41,889 bases of DNA from Roseburia sp. (GTDB lineage Bacteria; Bacillota; Clostridia; Lachnospirales; Lachnospiraceae), in contig JALEKJ010000038.1 of NCBI GenBank assembly GCA_022771695.1, positions 1 through 41,889 on the forward strand, read 5' to 3'. The notes under the pieces were generated by a model, which was given only the letters and a program-made list of their open reading frames with translations, made no database searches and was not told where the DNA came from. A program made the translations under genes and the position numbers. Shown here piece after piece: positions 1 to 7,720 of the stretch; positions within the stretch are counted from its first letter, which is position 1, and every line of letters begins with the position of its first letter.

Positions 1-90
1 GGTTAATATTTTATTTTCTTGAAAAATAACCTTATTGGTTAATTAGACCGTACGGTTATTAGTTGCCTTTTTAGTTTTTTAACCGTACGT
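1..90. repeat. AT-rich stretch with GGTTA/TAACC inverted repeats
   Basis: The left edge is non-coding and very AT-rich. GGTTA occurs at 1-5, 37-41 and 54-58, and its complement TAACC at 26-30 and 80-84. The clearest structure is a perfect 10-bp inverted repeat, CGTACGGTTA at 49-58 and TAACCGTACG at 80-89, around a 21-nt loop. No T-tract follows it, so it is not an obvious terminator. It could be the 3' region of a gene outside the window or part of a small repeat. No function can be assigned. Confidence 0.4.
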
Positions 91-186
91 TACATCCTCA
101 TTCTAAAGAGCGCGGTCAATACTGATTAATTCTAAAAATTCTTATTTTTCTAGCTCATTATAGCATATCTCTATCTTCTCTTCTAC

Positions 187-215
187 TTGCCCAAAATACG
201 AAAATGCGCTAAACT
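187..215 (+). promoter_or_regulatory. Possible sigma-A promoter for the Rpn-type gene
   Basis: TTGCCC at 187-192 and TAAACT at 210-215 are separated by 17 bp, upstream of the gene at 357. The leader would be about 135 nt and would hold the hairpins at 256-314. The match is moderate and the surrounding AT-rich DNA could produce it by chance. Confidence 0.35.
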
Positions 216-255
216 GTATTTACATTCGTAGATTTTATCATTCTACATTTTCCTT

Positions 256-314
256 CAGAATCTCCACGATAAAGATTCTGTTCTTGCAGACTATCTGCAT
301 CCGGCGTTTCGCCG
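256..314 (+). promoter_or_regulatory. Three consecutive hairpins in the 5' leader
   Basis: Three perfect short stem-loops follow one another just upstream of the gene at 357: CAGAATCT/AGATTCTG (256-263 with 273-280), GCAGA/TCTGC (286-290 with 294-298) and CGGCG/CGCCG (302-306 with 310-314). The ribosome-binding site AAAGGAG lies after them. They may stabilise the message or control its translation. No known riboswitch class was recognised. Confidence 0.4.
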
Positions 315-356
315 TTAACATCACTTATTTTTATTCATTGAAAAGGAGAACTGCCC

Positions 357-1295
357 ATGGCCAAAGACAACACTGTAACTGCAAAATATCAACATCGACC
401 TCTCGAGGAACTGGATTTGATGGATGACTTCCTGTTTCAGGAACTACTTTCTCAAGATGGGGACGGTGAGGAGTTTTGCCGGATTTTACTCAGTACGATT
501 TTAGGAAAAAATATCCGGCAAGTACACATTATTCCTCACAAAAATATTCTCGGAATTAATACCACTCGACACGGTATCCGTATGGATGCTTATATCGAGG
601 ATATTTCCGATGAGGACTCTCTTCCGGGAATCGAATCCATTGATGCAAAAGTCATCCCGGATATCTATGATATAGAGCCAAATAAACGCTATGAAAAGCA
701 AACATTGCCCAAACGTATGCGCTATTACCATGGGCTCATTGATACACAACTGCTTGCTGCAAATGCGGAATACGATAAGCTCCCAAATGTGATTATCATT
801 ATTATCCTGCCCTATGACCCATTTGGGAAAAATCGGATGGTATACACCATTCGCAATCAGTGTGAAGAAGATACCTCCATTCCATATGACGACGGTGCCA
901 GAAAAATCTTTTTGTATACAAAAGGAGCGGAAGGAAATTCTAGCAATAAGCTAAAAGATATGCTACGATACATAGAGAATACAACGGACGAAAACGTAAC
1001 AAACCAGGATATCGATACCATTCATCAATTTGTAAAAAAGGTGAAGCATCGAAGGGAGGTCGGCATCAATTATATGAAATCGTGGGAATTGGAGCGAATA
1101 TATCGCGAAGAGGGACGGCAAGAAGGACGACAAGAGGCTAAATCAGAAGGACTGGAACAAGGCACCAGTGCCTTGATTAAGACATGTCAGGAATTCCAGA
1201 TGTCAAAAAAAGACACGCTTGCCAAAGTGATGGACAGCTTTAAATTAGAGCAAGATGCTGCCGAAGCGTATATGAAAAAATATTGGCAAGAATAA
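357..1295 (+). CDS. Rpn-type PD-(D/E)XK nuclease / transposase-like protein
   Basis: This 312-residue protein resembles the PD-(D/E)XK nuclease family transposase group (the Rpn or PF12784-like family), whose E. coli members are recombination-promoting nucleases. The family pattern is visible: an N-terminal MDDFLFQ segment, a candidate catalytic Asp at about 77 (RMDAYI), Glu at about 107 (DIEPNK, where many relatives have ExQ), RYYH at 122-125, and the hydrophobic strand ending LPYDPFG. Near residues 251-268 is the Glu/Gly/Arg/Gln-rich repeat EEGRQEGRQEAKSEG, typical of the variable tail in this family. ATG at 357 is preceded by AAAGGAG. It is monocistronic and convergent with trpS. Assignment to the family is fairly safe; the biological role (recombination, selfish element or defence) is not. 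Confidence 0.75.
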   Translation: MAKDNTVTAKYQHRPLEELDLMDDFLFQELLSQDGDGEEFCRILLSTILGKNIRQVHIIPHKNILGINTTRHGIRMDAYIEDISDEDSLPGIESIDAKVIPDIYDIEPNKRYEKQTLPKRMRYYHGLIDTQLLAANAEYDKLPNVIIIIILPYDPFGKNRMVYTIRNQCEEDTSIPYDDGARKIFLYTKGAEGNSSNKLKDMLRYIENTTDENVTNQDIDTIHQFVKKVKHRREVGINYMKSWELERIYREEGRQEGRQEAKSEGLEQGTSALIKTCQEFQMSKKDTLAKVMDSFKLEQDAAEAYMKKYWQE

Positions 1296-1308
1296 ATCTA
1301 ATAATAAA

Positions 1309-1333
1309 GCAGGGACAAGCCACTTGTCCCTGC
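1309..1333. terminator. Bidirectional terminator between the Rpn-type gene and trpS
   Basis: An 11-bp perfect stem (GCAGGGACAAG at 1309-1319 with CTTGTCCCTGC at 1323-1333) closes a 3-nt loop. T-rich tracts follow in both directions, so it can serve both convergent genes. Confidence 0.8.
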
Positions 1334-1359
1334 CATTCCTTTTTCTTAATTCTTAACTC

Positions 1360-2448
1360 TTAGTTTGAATACTTCTTCACCTGTTCTTCCAAAAACTCCG
1401 GTGTATCAAAGTAATTAATCTTCATCGCAGCCTTCACTTCGTCTAATGTCTTCGCAGCCTCCGCTTTCGCCACCTCGCTGCCCTTCTTTAAGATGTCATA
1501 GACATCATCGATTCTCTGCTCATATTCCTTTCTGCGCGCGCGAATTGGGCTGAGTTCTTCCTGCATGACATTGTTTAAGAACTTCTTGACCTTCACATCG
1601 CCAAGTCCGCCTCTCTGATAGTGGGCTTTCAGCTCGTCTAAGTTCGCATACTCCGGCAAGTACTCTGCAAAGTGTCCGTCATTGCAGAACGCATCCAGAT
1701 AAGTGAATACCGTGTTCCCCTCAAGCTTACCCGGATCCTCGATGCGGATATGATCCGGATCCGTGAACATGGACATAATCTTCTTCTTCACATCCTCCTC
1801 AGACTCAGACAGATAAATGCAATTTCCTAAAGATTTACTCATCTTCGCCTTGCCATCCGTACCCGGAAGTCTTAAGCATGCCTTATTCGACGGCAATAAA
1901 ATCTGCGGGTCTACCAGTGTCTCGCCGTATACAGCATTAAACTTGTGCACGATTTCCTTCGTCTGCTCAATCATCGGCATCTGGTCCTCGCCGACCGGTA
2001 CTGTCGTCGCCTTAAATGCAGTGATATCCGCTGCCTGGCTGATTGGGTACGTAAAAAATCCCACCGGAATACTCGTCTCAAAGTTACGCATCTGAATCTC
2101 AGACTTTACAGTAGGATTACGCTGCAACCTAGACACAGTAACCAGATTCATATAGTAGAATGACAACTCTGTCAGTTCTGTCACATAGGACTGGATAAAA
2201 ATATTGGACTTCGCCGGATCAATCCCTACCGACAGATAATCCAATGCCACCTCCATAATGTTATCTCGTACCTTCGCAGGATTGTCCGCATTGTCTGTGA
2301 GCGCCTGCGCGTCTGCAATCATGATAAATATCTTATCAAACTCTCCGGAATTCTGGAGCTCCACTCTTCGTTTTAATGAACCTACATAATGTCCTACATG
2401 AAGCTTTCCCGTAGGACGGTCACCGGTCAAAATAATCTTTTCTGCCAT
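1360..2448 (-). CDS. trpS: Tryptophan--tRNA ligase
   Basis: This class I aminoacyl-tRNA synthetase charges tRNA-Trp in the cytoplasm. From the ATG at 2448 it is 362 residues, somewhat longer than the roughly 330 usual for bacterial TrpRS. The class I signatures are visible: TGDRPTGKLHVGHYVGSL near the N-terminus (HIGH-type HVGH) and KAKMSKSLGN (KMSKS loop). An open frame extends 21 codons upstream to 2511, but the start at 2448 has GGGGAAG six to seven bases upstream, directly precedes the conserved N-terminus and lies downstream of a good promoter. The leader is only about 28 nt, so a T-box riboswitch cannot fit. The gene appears monocistronic. Confidence 0.95.
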   Translation of the reverse strand: MAEKIILTGDRPTGKLHVGHYVGSLKRRVELQNSGEFDKIFIMIADAQALTDNADNPAKVRDNIMEVALDYLSVGIDPAKSNIFIQSYVTELTELSFYYMNLVTVSRLQRNPTVKSEIQMRNFETSIPVGFFTYPISQAADITAFKATTVPVGEDQMPMIEQTKEIVHKFNAVYGETLVDPQILLPSNKACLRLPGTDGKAKMSKSLGNCIYLSESEEDVKKKIMSMFTDPDHIRIEDPGKLEGNTVFTYLDAFCNDGHFAEYLPEYANLDELKAHYQRGGLGDVKVKKFLNNVMQEELSPIRARRKEYEQRIDDVYDILKKGSEVAKAEAAKTLDEVKAAMKINYFDTPEFLEEQVKKYSN

Positions 2449-2482
2449 AATTTCTTCCCCTGTCAAAAAATATTCTTTGTCT

Positions 2483-2511
2483 ATTATACACGTTTTGCTA
2501 TTTAAGTTCAA
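2483..2511 (-). promoter_or_regulatory. Sigma-A promoter of trpS
   Basis: On the minus strand TTGAAC (2506-2511) and a consensus TATAAT (2483-2488) are 17 bp apart. Transcription would start near 2476, 28 nt before the trpS start codon. Confidence 0.6.
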
Positions 2512-2521
2512 TCAACATATC

Positions 2522-2556
2522 AAAAAAATCCGCCGGGCATCTGCCCGACGGATTTT
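2522..2556 (-). terminator. Terminator of the nucleoside ABC operon
   Basis: On the minus strand a stem of about 13 bp (AAATCCGTCGGGC with GCCCGGCGGATTT, one G-U pair) is followed by a run of T. It lies just after the last permease gene of the operon that starts at 7564. Confidence 0.8.
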
Positions 2557-2572
2557 CATCGTCCTCATATTT

Positions 2573-3553
2573 TTATCGCTCCTCGCGGAAATATGCCTCG
2601 CCGAGACTTGCCGGCGGCTGATTTTCCTGTTTATTGCGTTTGCTGGTAATGACAAGCACCACAATCGTCACAACGTACGGAAGCATCTTGCAAAGCTCCT
2701 GTGTGGCACGGGTAAGCCCCGGCAGATAGATGTAAAGGATGTACAGTCCGCCGAACAGGAAGGAACCCCAGATGGCATTCGCCGGATTCCACAGTGCCAA
2801 AATTACAAGCGCGATTGCCAGCCATCCACGGTCGCCGAAGCCGTTATTCGACCAGGTTCCGCCCAGATATTCCATGACGAAATAAAGTCCGCCCAAACCG
2901 GCGATTGCCGCACCGGTAACCGTTGCAACATACTTGTATCTGGATACATTGATACCCGCGGCATCCGCCGTCGCAGGATCCTCACCAATCGCACGCAGAT
3001 TCAATCCCTTTCTCGTACGCTTTAAAAAGTATGTCATGCACACGGCAAGCACAATCGACAGATACGTCAAAAATCCATAAGAAAACAACAAGTCTCCTAT
3101 CACCGGGATATCGGAGAGCATCGGAATCTGTGCACGGAACGCTGACGCCGTCGTCTTCACCGAAATCTGACCTACACCGCCTGCAAGCTTTGAGATAGAA
3201 CCGCCAAAAAAATTACCAAAGCCCACACCAAAGGTCGTCAGCGCAAGACCGACAACGTTCTGGTTCGCGCGGAGCGTAATTGTCAGGAAGCTGTATAACA
3301 GACCACCTAACGCTGACGCAAGCAGCGTGCACAAAATTGCAATCACAAATCCGACAAATCCGTTTGGATTTTCCGTTCCGTTCTCATAAAAGAACGCTCC
3401 CATCAATCCTGCAATTCCGCCCATGTACATAATACCCGGAATTCCAAGGTTAAGGTTCCCTGATTTTTCTGTCACTATTTCACCGGTTGCGCCGAAGAGA
3501 ATTGCCACACCCTGACCAATCGCTTTTTGAATAAATGCTAAAAGTAAATTCAT
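2573..3553 (-). CDS. nupQ: Nucleoside ABC transporter permease, NupQ type
   Basis: This 326-residue polytopic membrane protein belongs to the BPD_transp_2 permease family of the BMP-dependent nucleoside importers. The family N-terminus (GEIVTEKSGNLNLGIPG) is clear, followed by about eight to nine hydrophobic segments and a charged C-terminus. It pairs with the permease at 3568-4674 to form the translocation channel. It is last in the order BMP lipoprotein, ATPase, NupP, NupQ, which matches the B. subtilis nupNOPQ set. The gap to the upstream permease is 14 bp. The family also contains other sugar or nucleoside permeases, so the substrate is inferred from the whole operon. Confidence 0.88.
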   Translation of the reverse strand: MNLLLAFIQKAIGQGVAILFGATGEIVTEKSGNLNLGIPGIMYMGGIAGLMGAFFYENGTENPNGFVGFVIAILCTLLASALGGLLYSFLTITLRANQNVVGLALTTFGVGFGNFFGGSISKLAGGVGQISVKTTASAFRAQIPMLSDIPVIGDLLFSYGFLTYLSIVLAVCMTYFLKRTRKGLNLRAIGEDPATADAAGINVSRYKYVATVTGAAIAGLGGLYFVMEYLGGTWSNNGFGDRGWLAIALVILALWNPANAIWGSFLFGGLYILYIYLPGLTRATQELCKMLPYVVTIVVLVITSKRNKQENQPPASLGEAYFREER

Positions 3554-3567
3554 AACACCTCATCCTT

Positions 3568-4674
3568 TCATGCTTTCCGGCTCTTACGGAACTCTAACCG
3601 ATAATTGATAAAGAACTCGCAGCCAATCAAGAAGAACAGCAGAATACCGGTTATGATATCCGACGCATTCTCATTCAGTCCAAACTGTGATGCAATCTGA
3701 ATGGAACCCTGCTGCATAAATACCAGAAACGCTGAAACTAAAATCATCGCAAACGGATTAAACTTCGACATCCACGCCACGATTATCGCGGTAAAGCCTC
3801 GTCCGCCTGCCGTACTCGTAGAAATTGTGTGACTGGCACCGCTGACAATCAAGCTTCCTGCAAATCCACAGATAGCCCCGGAAAGCATCATCGTACGGAT
3901 AATCACCTTCCCTACATTAATTCCCGCATAGCGCGCCGTGTTCTGGCTTTCTCCGACAACAGCAATCTCATAGCCATGCTTACTGTATTTCATATAGATA
4001 TAGATTCCAACGGTAAGCACTGCCACAAGAATCACATTTAGTCCGTATGCATTGCCGAATACCTGTGGGAACCAGCCCTTCTGACCCGCCGCCCCAATGA
4101 TACCAACCGTATTCGATCCTGCCGGATTCTCCCAGAATACGATACAAAAGGTAACCAGCTGCATTGCCACATAATTGAGCATCAATGTAAATAACGTTTC
4201 ATTCGTGTTAAACTTTGCTTTAAAAATAGCCGGAATCAAGCCCCATACCATGCCTGCCGCGGCACTGGCAATGAAAATCACAATCAGAAGCAACCAATTT
4301 GGCATTGTGTCGCCTGCATAAATCATGAGTGCCGCCGTCGCCGTTCCGCCCATAAGAATCTGTCCTTCCGCACCGATGTTCCAGAACTTCATCTTAAATG
4401 CCGGTGTCAATCCGATTGCGATACACAAAAGCACTACCGTCTCACGGATGGTAACCCACGCACGCCGATTGGTACCGACCGCTCCATCCACAATACCGAG
4501 ATATACCTGAAGAGGATTCTGTTTTGTAATTGCGACAATGACAACTGCCGCTACAATCAAAGAAAGTAAAACTGCAAGCAACCGGATTCCCCACTCTTTT
4601 CCTCTGGAAATCGAATCTCTTTTTATCATTCGGACGAAAGGCTCTTTCTTTGCCACTGTCATTTCTTTACTCAT
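3568..4674 (-). CDS. nupP: Nucleoside ABC transporter permease, NupP type
   Basis: This 368-residue membrane permease is the first of the pair. A hydrophilic N-terminus of about 25 residues precedes the first transmembrane helix (LLAVLLSLIVAAVVIVAI). The family motif FKMKFWNIGAEGQILMGG, typical of BMP-type permeases, is present near residues 90-110. Its start overlaps the end of the upstream ATPase gene by 8 bp, a sign of translational coupling. It should form the inner-membrane channel together with the NupQ-type protein. Confidence 0.88.
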   Translation of the reverse strand: MSKEMTVAKKEPFVRMIKRDSISRGKEWGIRLLAVLLSLIVAAVVIVAITKQNPLQVYLGIVDGAVGTNRRAWVTIRETVVLLCIAIGLTPAFKMKFWNIGAEGQILMGGTATAALMIYAGDTMPNWLLLIVIFIASAAAGMVWGLIPAIFKAKFNTNETLFTLMLNYVAMQLVTFCIVFWENPAGSNTVGIIGAAGQKGWFPQVFGNAYGLNVILVAVLTVGIYIYMKYSKHGYEIAVVGESQNTARYAGINVGKVIIRTMMLSGAICGFAGSLIVSGASHTISTSTAGGRGFTAIIVAWMSKFNPFAMILVSAFLVFMQQGSIQIASQFGLNENASDIITGILLFFLIGCEFFINYRLEFRKSRKA

Positions 4675-6205
4675 CTGCCTTCTTCTCCTCTCCGTTTCCT
4701 GTCATCATAAGCCCCAGCGCTTCCTTTGTCGTACTTCTTGCATCTACGACGTCCGCCACTCTTCCACTGTTTAAGACAAGAATTTTATCACACAATGCTA
4801 ACAGCACATCCAAGTCCTCTCCGACACAGATGACTGCAACCCCTTTCTTTTTCTGCTCATTTAAAAGATTGTAAATTGTGTAGGAAGAATTGATATCCAA
4901 TCCTCTTACCGGATATGCTACCATCAGAACCGTCGGATTACTTGCAATCTCGCGTCCCACAAGAATCTTCTGCACATTACCGCCAGATAAACGGCTGACC
5001 GGTGTATCTACCCCCGGTGTTACAACCTCAAGCCGGTTTACGATTTCCTCTGCAAGCTGCTTCGGTTTCTTGCGGTCTGCAAAAAATCCGCTTCCCTCTT
5101 TATAACTTCGAATCATCATGTTGTCCGTCAAGTCCATGGAGCCAACCAGTCCCATACCGAGTCGGTCCTCCGGCACGAAAGATAAGGTGATGCCAAGCTT
5201 TTTGATATCCTCTGCCTTCATCTCAGAAATTTTCTCCGTTGCTCCTTCCGGCGGATAGTACAAAATCTCGCCACTCTCAATCGGCTGCAAGCCTGCCACC
5301 GATTCCAAAAGTTCCTTTTGTCCGCTTCCGGAGATGCCTGCCACACCCAAAATTTCGCCGCTGTATGCATCAAATGAGGCCTCCTTTAATACTTTAAGCC
5401 CCTCCTTGTTTCGACAGGTGATTCCTCTCATCTCGATACGCTTTTCCATTCCCTTCGGTTCCGTCCGGTGAATATCGAGCGTTACTTTCTCTCCGACCAT
5501 CATCTCCGTTAGGGATTCTACCGTCGCATCTTTTGTCTGCACCGTGTCTATGTATTTGCCTTTGCGGAGCACTGCCACACGGTCTGAAAGTTCCAATACT
5601 TCATTGAGCTTGTGCGTAATGATAATAATCGACTTACCTGCCCCTCTCATATTGCGCAGCACATCAAACAGCTTCTCTGTCTCCTGCGGTGTGAGTACCG
5701 CCGTCGGCTCATCCAAAATTAAAATATCAGCTCCACGGTAAAGTACTTTTACAATCTCCACCGTCTGCTTCTGGGAGACAGACATATCGTAAATTTTCTG
5801 CGCCGGGTTTAAATCAAAGCCATAACGTGCGGTTAATTCCGAAATCTCTTTTTCTACCTGTTTCATATTCAGGCGTTCTTTTCCCGGCAGCCCCAGAATA
5901 ATATTCTCGGCGGCTGTCAGTATATTAATCAACTTGAAATGCTGATGAATCATACCGATTCCAAGCGCAAAGGAGTCCTTCGGTGACCGGATTGTAACAC
6001 TTGCACCATTCACCATAATTTCGCCCTCATCCGGGAAATAGATTCCGGAAAGCATATTCATAAGTGTCGTCTTTCCGCTGCCGTTCTCCCCTAAAATCGA
6101 AAGTATCTCTCCCTTTTTTACTGTCAGATTCACATTGTCATTTGCAACGACCTCTCCAAATCGTTTGGTGACACCCTTTAACTCAATCGCATTTACCGGT
6201 TCCAC
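4667..6205 (-). CDS. nupO: Nucleoside ABC transporter ATP-binding protein (two ABC domains)
   Basis: This 512-residue protein has two fused ABC ATPase domains, as in NupO and sugar importers such as RbsA. The first has Walker A GENGSGKTT and Walker B ILILDEPTAVL. The second has a degenerate Walker A (GISGSGQKELL), signature LSGGNVQKI, and an altered Walker B region (VLMVAYPVRGLD). The start is GTG at 6205, with AGGAGG six bases upstream. An ATG two bases earlier is out of frame and gives only four codons. It powers import by the two downstream permeases, and the upstream lipoprotein delivers the ligand. Confidence 0.92.
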   Translation of the reverse strand: MEPVNAIELKGVTKRFGEVVANDNVNLTVKKGEILSILGENGSGKTTLMNMLSGIYFPDEGEIMVNGASVTIRSPKDSFALGIGMIHQHFKLINILTAAENIILGLPGKERLNMKQVEKEISELTARYGFDLNPAQKIYDMSVSQKQTVEIVKVLYRGADILILDEPTAVLTPQETEKLFDVLRNMRGAGKSIIIITHKLNEVLELSDRVAVLRKGKYIDTVQTKDATVESLTEMMVGEKVTLDIHRTEPKGMEKRIEMRGITCRNKEGLKVLKEASFDAYSGEILGVAGISGSGQKELLESVAGLQPIESGEILYYPPEGATEKISEMKAEDIKKLGITLSFVPEDRLGMGLVGSMDLTDNMMIRSYKEGSGFFADRKKPKQLAEEIVNRLEVVTPGVDTPVSRLSGGNVQKILVGREIASNPTVLMVAYPVRGLDINSSYTIYNLLNEQKKKGVAVICVGEDLDVLLALCDKILVLNSGRVADVVDARSTTKEALGLMMTGNGEEKKADE

Positions 6206-6229
6206 ATTAGTCCTCCTTTAACGTAAACT

Positions 6230-6269
6230 GCGGAACTGCGGACGCCTTTTTCGCGCCCTGCGGTTCCGC
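6230..6269 (-). other. Intercistronic hairpin between the BMP lipoprotein and ATPase genes
   Basis: GCGGAACTGCGG (6230-6241) pairs with CTGCGGTTCCGC (6258-6269) over about 12 bp including two wobble pairs. No T-tract follows on the minus strand, so read-through is expected. Such hairpins after the binding-protein gene often protect the upstream message and give more lipoprotein than transporter; here that is inference. Confidence 0.55.
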
Positions 6270-6319
6270 TTATTTCTACTGCCTGCAAAGATTCTCGCAA
6301 GCTTCTTTCCCTGCTCTTA

Positions 6320-7564
6320 TTACTCGGTCACAGAAGTGATACCATCAATGACTAAATCGAATGCCGGAGCACTTGCAAGCTCTGACTCATGGAAATAGCC
6401 GTCAGATACATATGCACCGTACTTCTCATAATCGCCACCCTGTGCAATCAAGTCCTCCAAAGAAGATCCGTTTACGGTAAAGGTTGTCGTATCGAATACG
6501 TGTAAAGAGCCATCCTTTAACGCTGCCTCAACCTCTGCTACCTTCTCAGAAGTTCCCTCTGCAACAACTGCGGTATTCAAATCTGTAATCTTGTCAGCAC
6601 CCTCTGCATAACCCTGGCACCAATCTGTTGCGATTGCTTCACCCTTCATTACACACTCAACTGCATAGGTGTAATATGGTGCCCAGTTGATAGATGCAGA
6701 TGTCAGCGCACAATCCGGTGCTACAGAAGTCATGTCTACATTGTATCCTACACACGGAACACCTTTCTCCTCACATGCGCTCGGAGCTCCTGTGGTATCT
6801 GCATGCTGGCTGATTAATACACATCCGTCATCAATTAACTTGGAAGCAATCTCTGCCTCACCGGACATATCTGCCCAACTGTTTGTATACTGAACTTCCA
6901 TCGTAACGCTTGGGCATACGCTCTTTGCGCCGAGATAGAAGGAAGTAAATCCGGAGATAACCTCTGCATATGGGAATGCACCTACATATCCCATTTTTGC
7001 CTCAGCCTCGGTAATCGTACCGTCTGCAATCATCTCATTTAACTTAAGGCCTGCTACTACACCGGATACATAACGTGACTCGTAAACTGCTGTGAAATAA
7101 TTGTGCATATTTGCAAGACCGGAAGAAGCTGCCTGATAACCGGTTGCATGACAAAATTCTACATCCGGATACTCTCCAGCCGCCTGCATCATATATGTTT
7201 CATAACCAAAGCTGTTACCAAAAATAATGTTGCATCCCTGCTCTGCAAGGTCTACTGCTGCATCATAGCAGGACTCGTCCTCAGGAACGACTGTCTTCTC
7301 GATGACCTGTGCCTCAGAAAGCCCAAGATTCTCCATCATTGCATCAATACCTGCCATATGAGCTGCGGTATATCCCTCATTCTCATCACCGATGTACATG
7401 ATTCCGACTTTAATATCAGATGCCGCAGTAGCTTCACCTGACTCAGTTCCTACAGTTGCTGTACCGTTGTTCTCTGCTGTGTCTGTCTCTCCTTCAGCCC
7501 CACATCCGGCAAGCATGGAAACGCTAAGTCCCATTACAAGTAACATACTCAATATTTTTTTCAT
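6320..7564 (-). CDS. BMP family nucleoside-binding lipoprotein
   Basis: This 414-residue protein is the extracellular receptor of the adjacent importer. A lipoprotein signal peptide ends in the lipobox LAGC with Cys at about 21, followed by a Glu/Thr/Ser/Gly-rich linker to about residue 50. The PBP1/BMP (PnrA-like) fold starts at IKVGIMYIGDENEGYTAAH; other family signatures are GCNIIFGNSFGYE and VGYNVDMTSVAPD. It is first in the operon and has its own promoter (7608-7636) and AGGAGG. Family members bind purine or pyrimidine nucleosides; the exact ligand cannot be read here. Confidence 0.92.
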   Translation of the reverse strand: MKKILSMLLVMGLSVSMLAGCGAEGETDTAENNGTATVGTESGEATAASDIKVGIMYIGDENEGYTAAHMAGIDAMMENLGLSEAQVIEKTVVPEDESCYDAAVDLAEQGCNIIFGNSFGYETYMMQAAGEYPDVEFCHATGYQAASSGLANMHNYFTAVYESRYVSGVVAGLKLNEMIADGTITEAEAKMGYVGAFPYAEVISGFTSFYLGAKSVCPSVTMEVQYTNSWADMSGEAEIASKLIDDGCVLISQHADTTGAPSACEEKGVPCVGYNVDMTSVAPDCALTSASINWAPYYTYAVECVMKGEAIATDWCQGYAEGADKITDLNTAVVAEGTSEKVAEVEAALKDGSLHVFDTTTFTVNGSSLEDLIAQGGDYEKYGAYVSDGYFHESELASAPAFDLVIDGITSVTE

Positions 7565-7607
7565 TGTAAATTTTCCTCCCGTATTCTTTTTCTAAAAATA
7601 CAAGGTC

Positions 7608-7636
7608 AATTTAGCACAGCAAAATTTCCGCGTCAA
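7608..7636 (-). promoter_or_regulatory. Sigma-A promoter of the nucleoside uptake operon
   Basis: Minus-strand TTGACG (7631-7636) and TAAATT (7608-7613) are 17 bp apart. The leader would be about 37 nt, too short for a purine riboswitch. Confidence 0.55.
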
Positions 7637-7720
7637 TAGAATTCCCCCCTAATTTCACGCAAAAACGGCTTTTTCCGCAAATATTTTTTTATTTATAAGT
7701 TGACCTAATATTGCTATGTT

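Noticed and set aside
2449-2572. T-box riboswitch in front of trpS
   Set aside because: The predicted leader is about 28 nt, and none of the conserved T-box sequences are present.
6281-6306. Third copy of the intergenic hairpin element (TGCAAAGATTCTCGCAAG)
   Set aside because: Only about 12 bases resemble copies 1 and 2, and the flanking stem is missing, so chance similarity is likely.
7565-7720. Purine riboswitch upstream of the nucleoside uptake operon
   Set aside because: The promoter leaves a leader of about 37 nt, and no purine aptamer core was seen.
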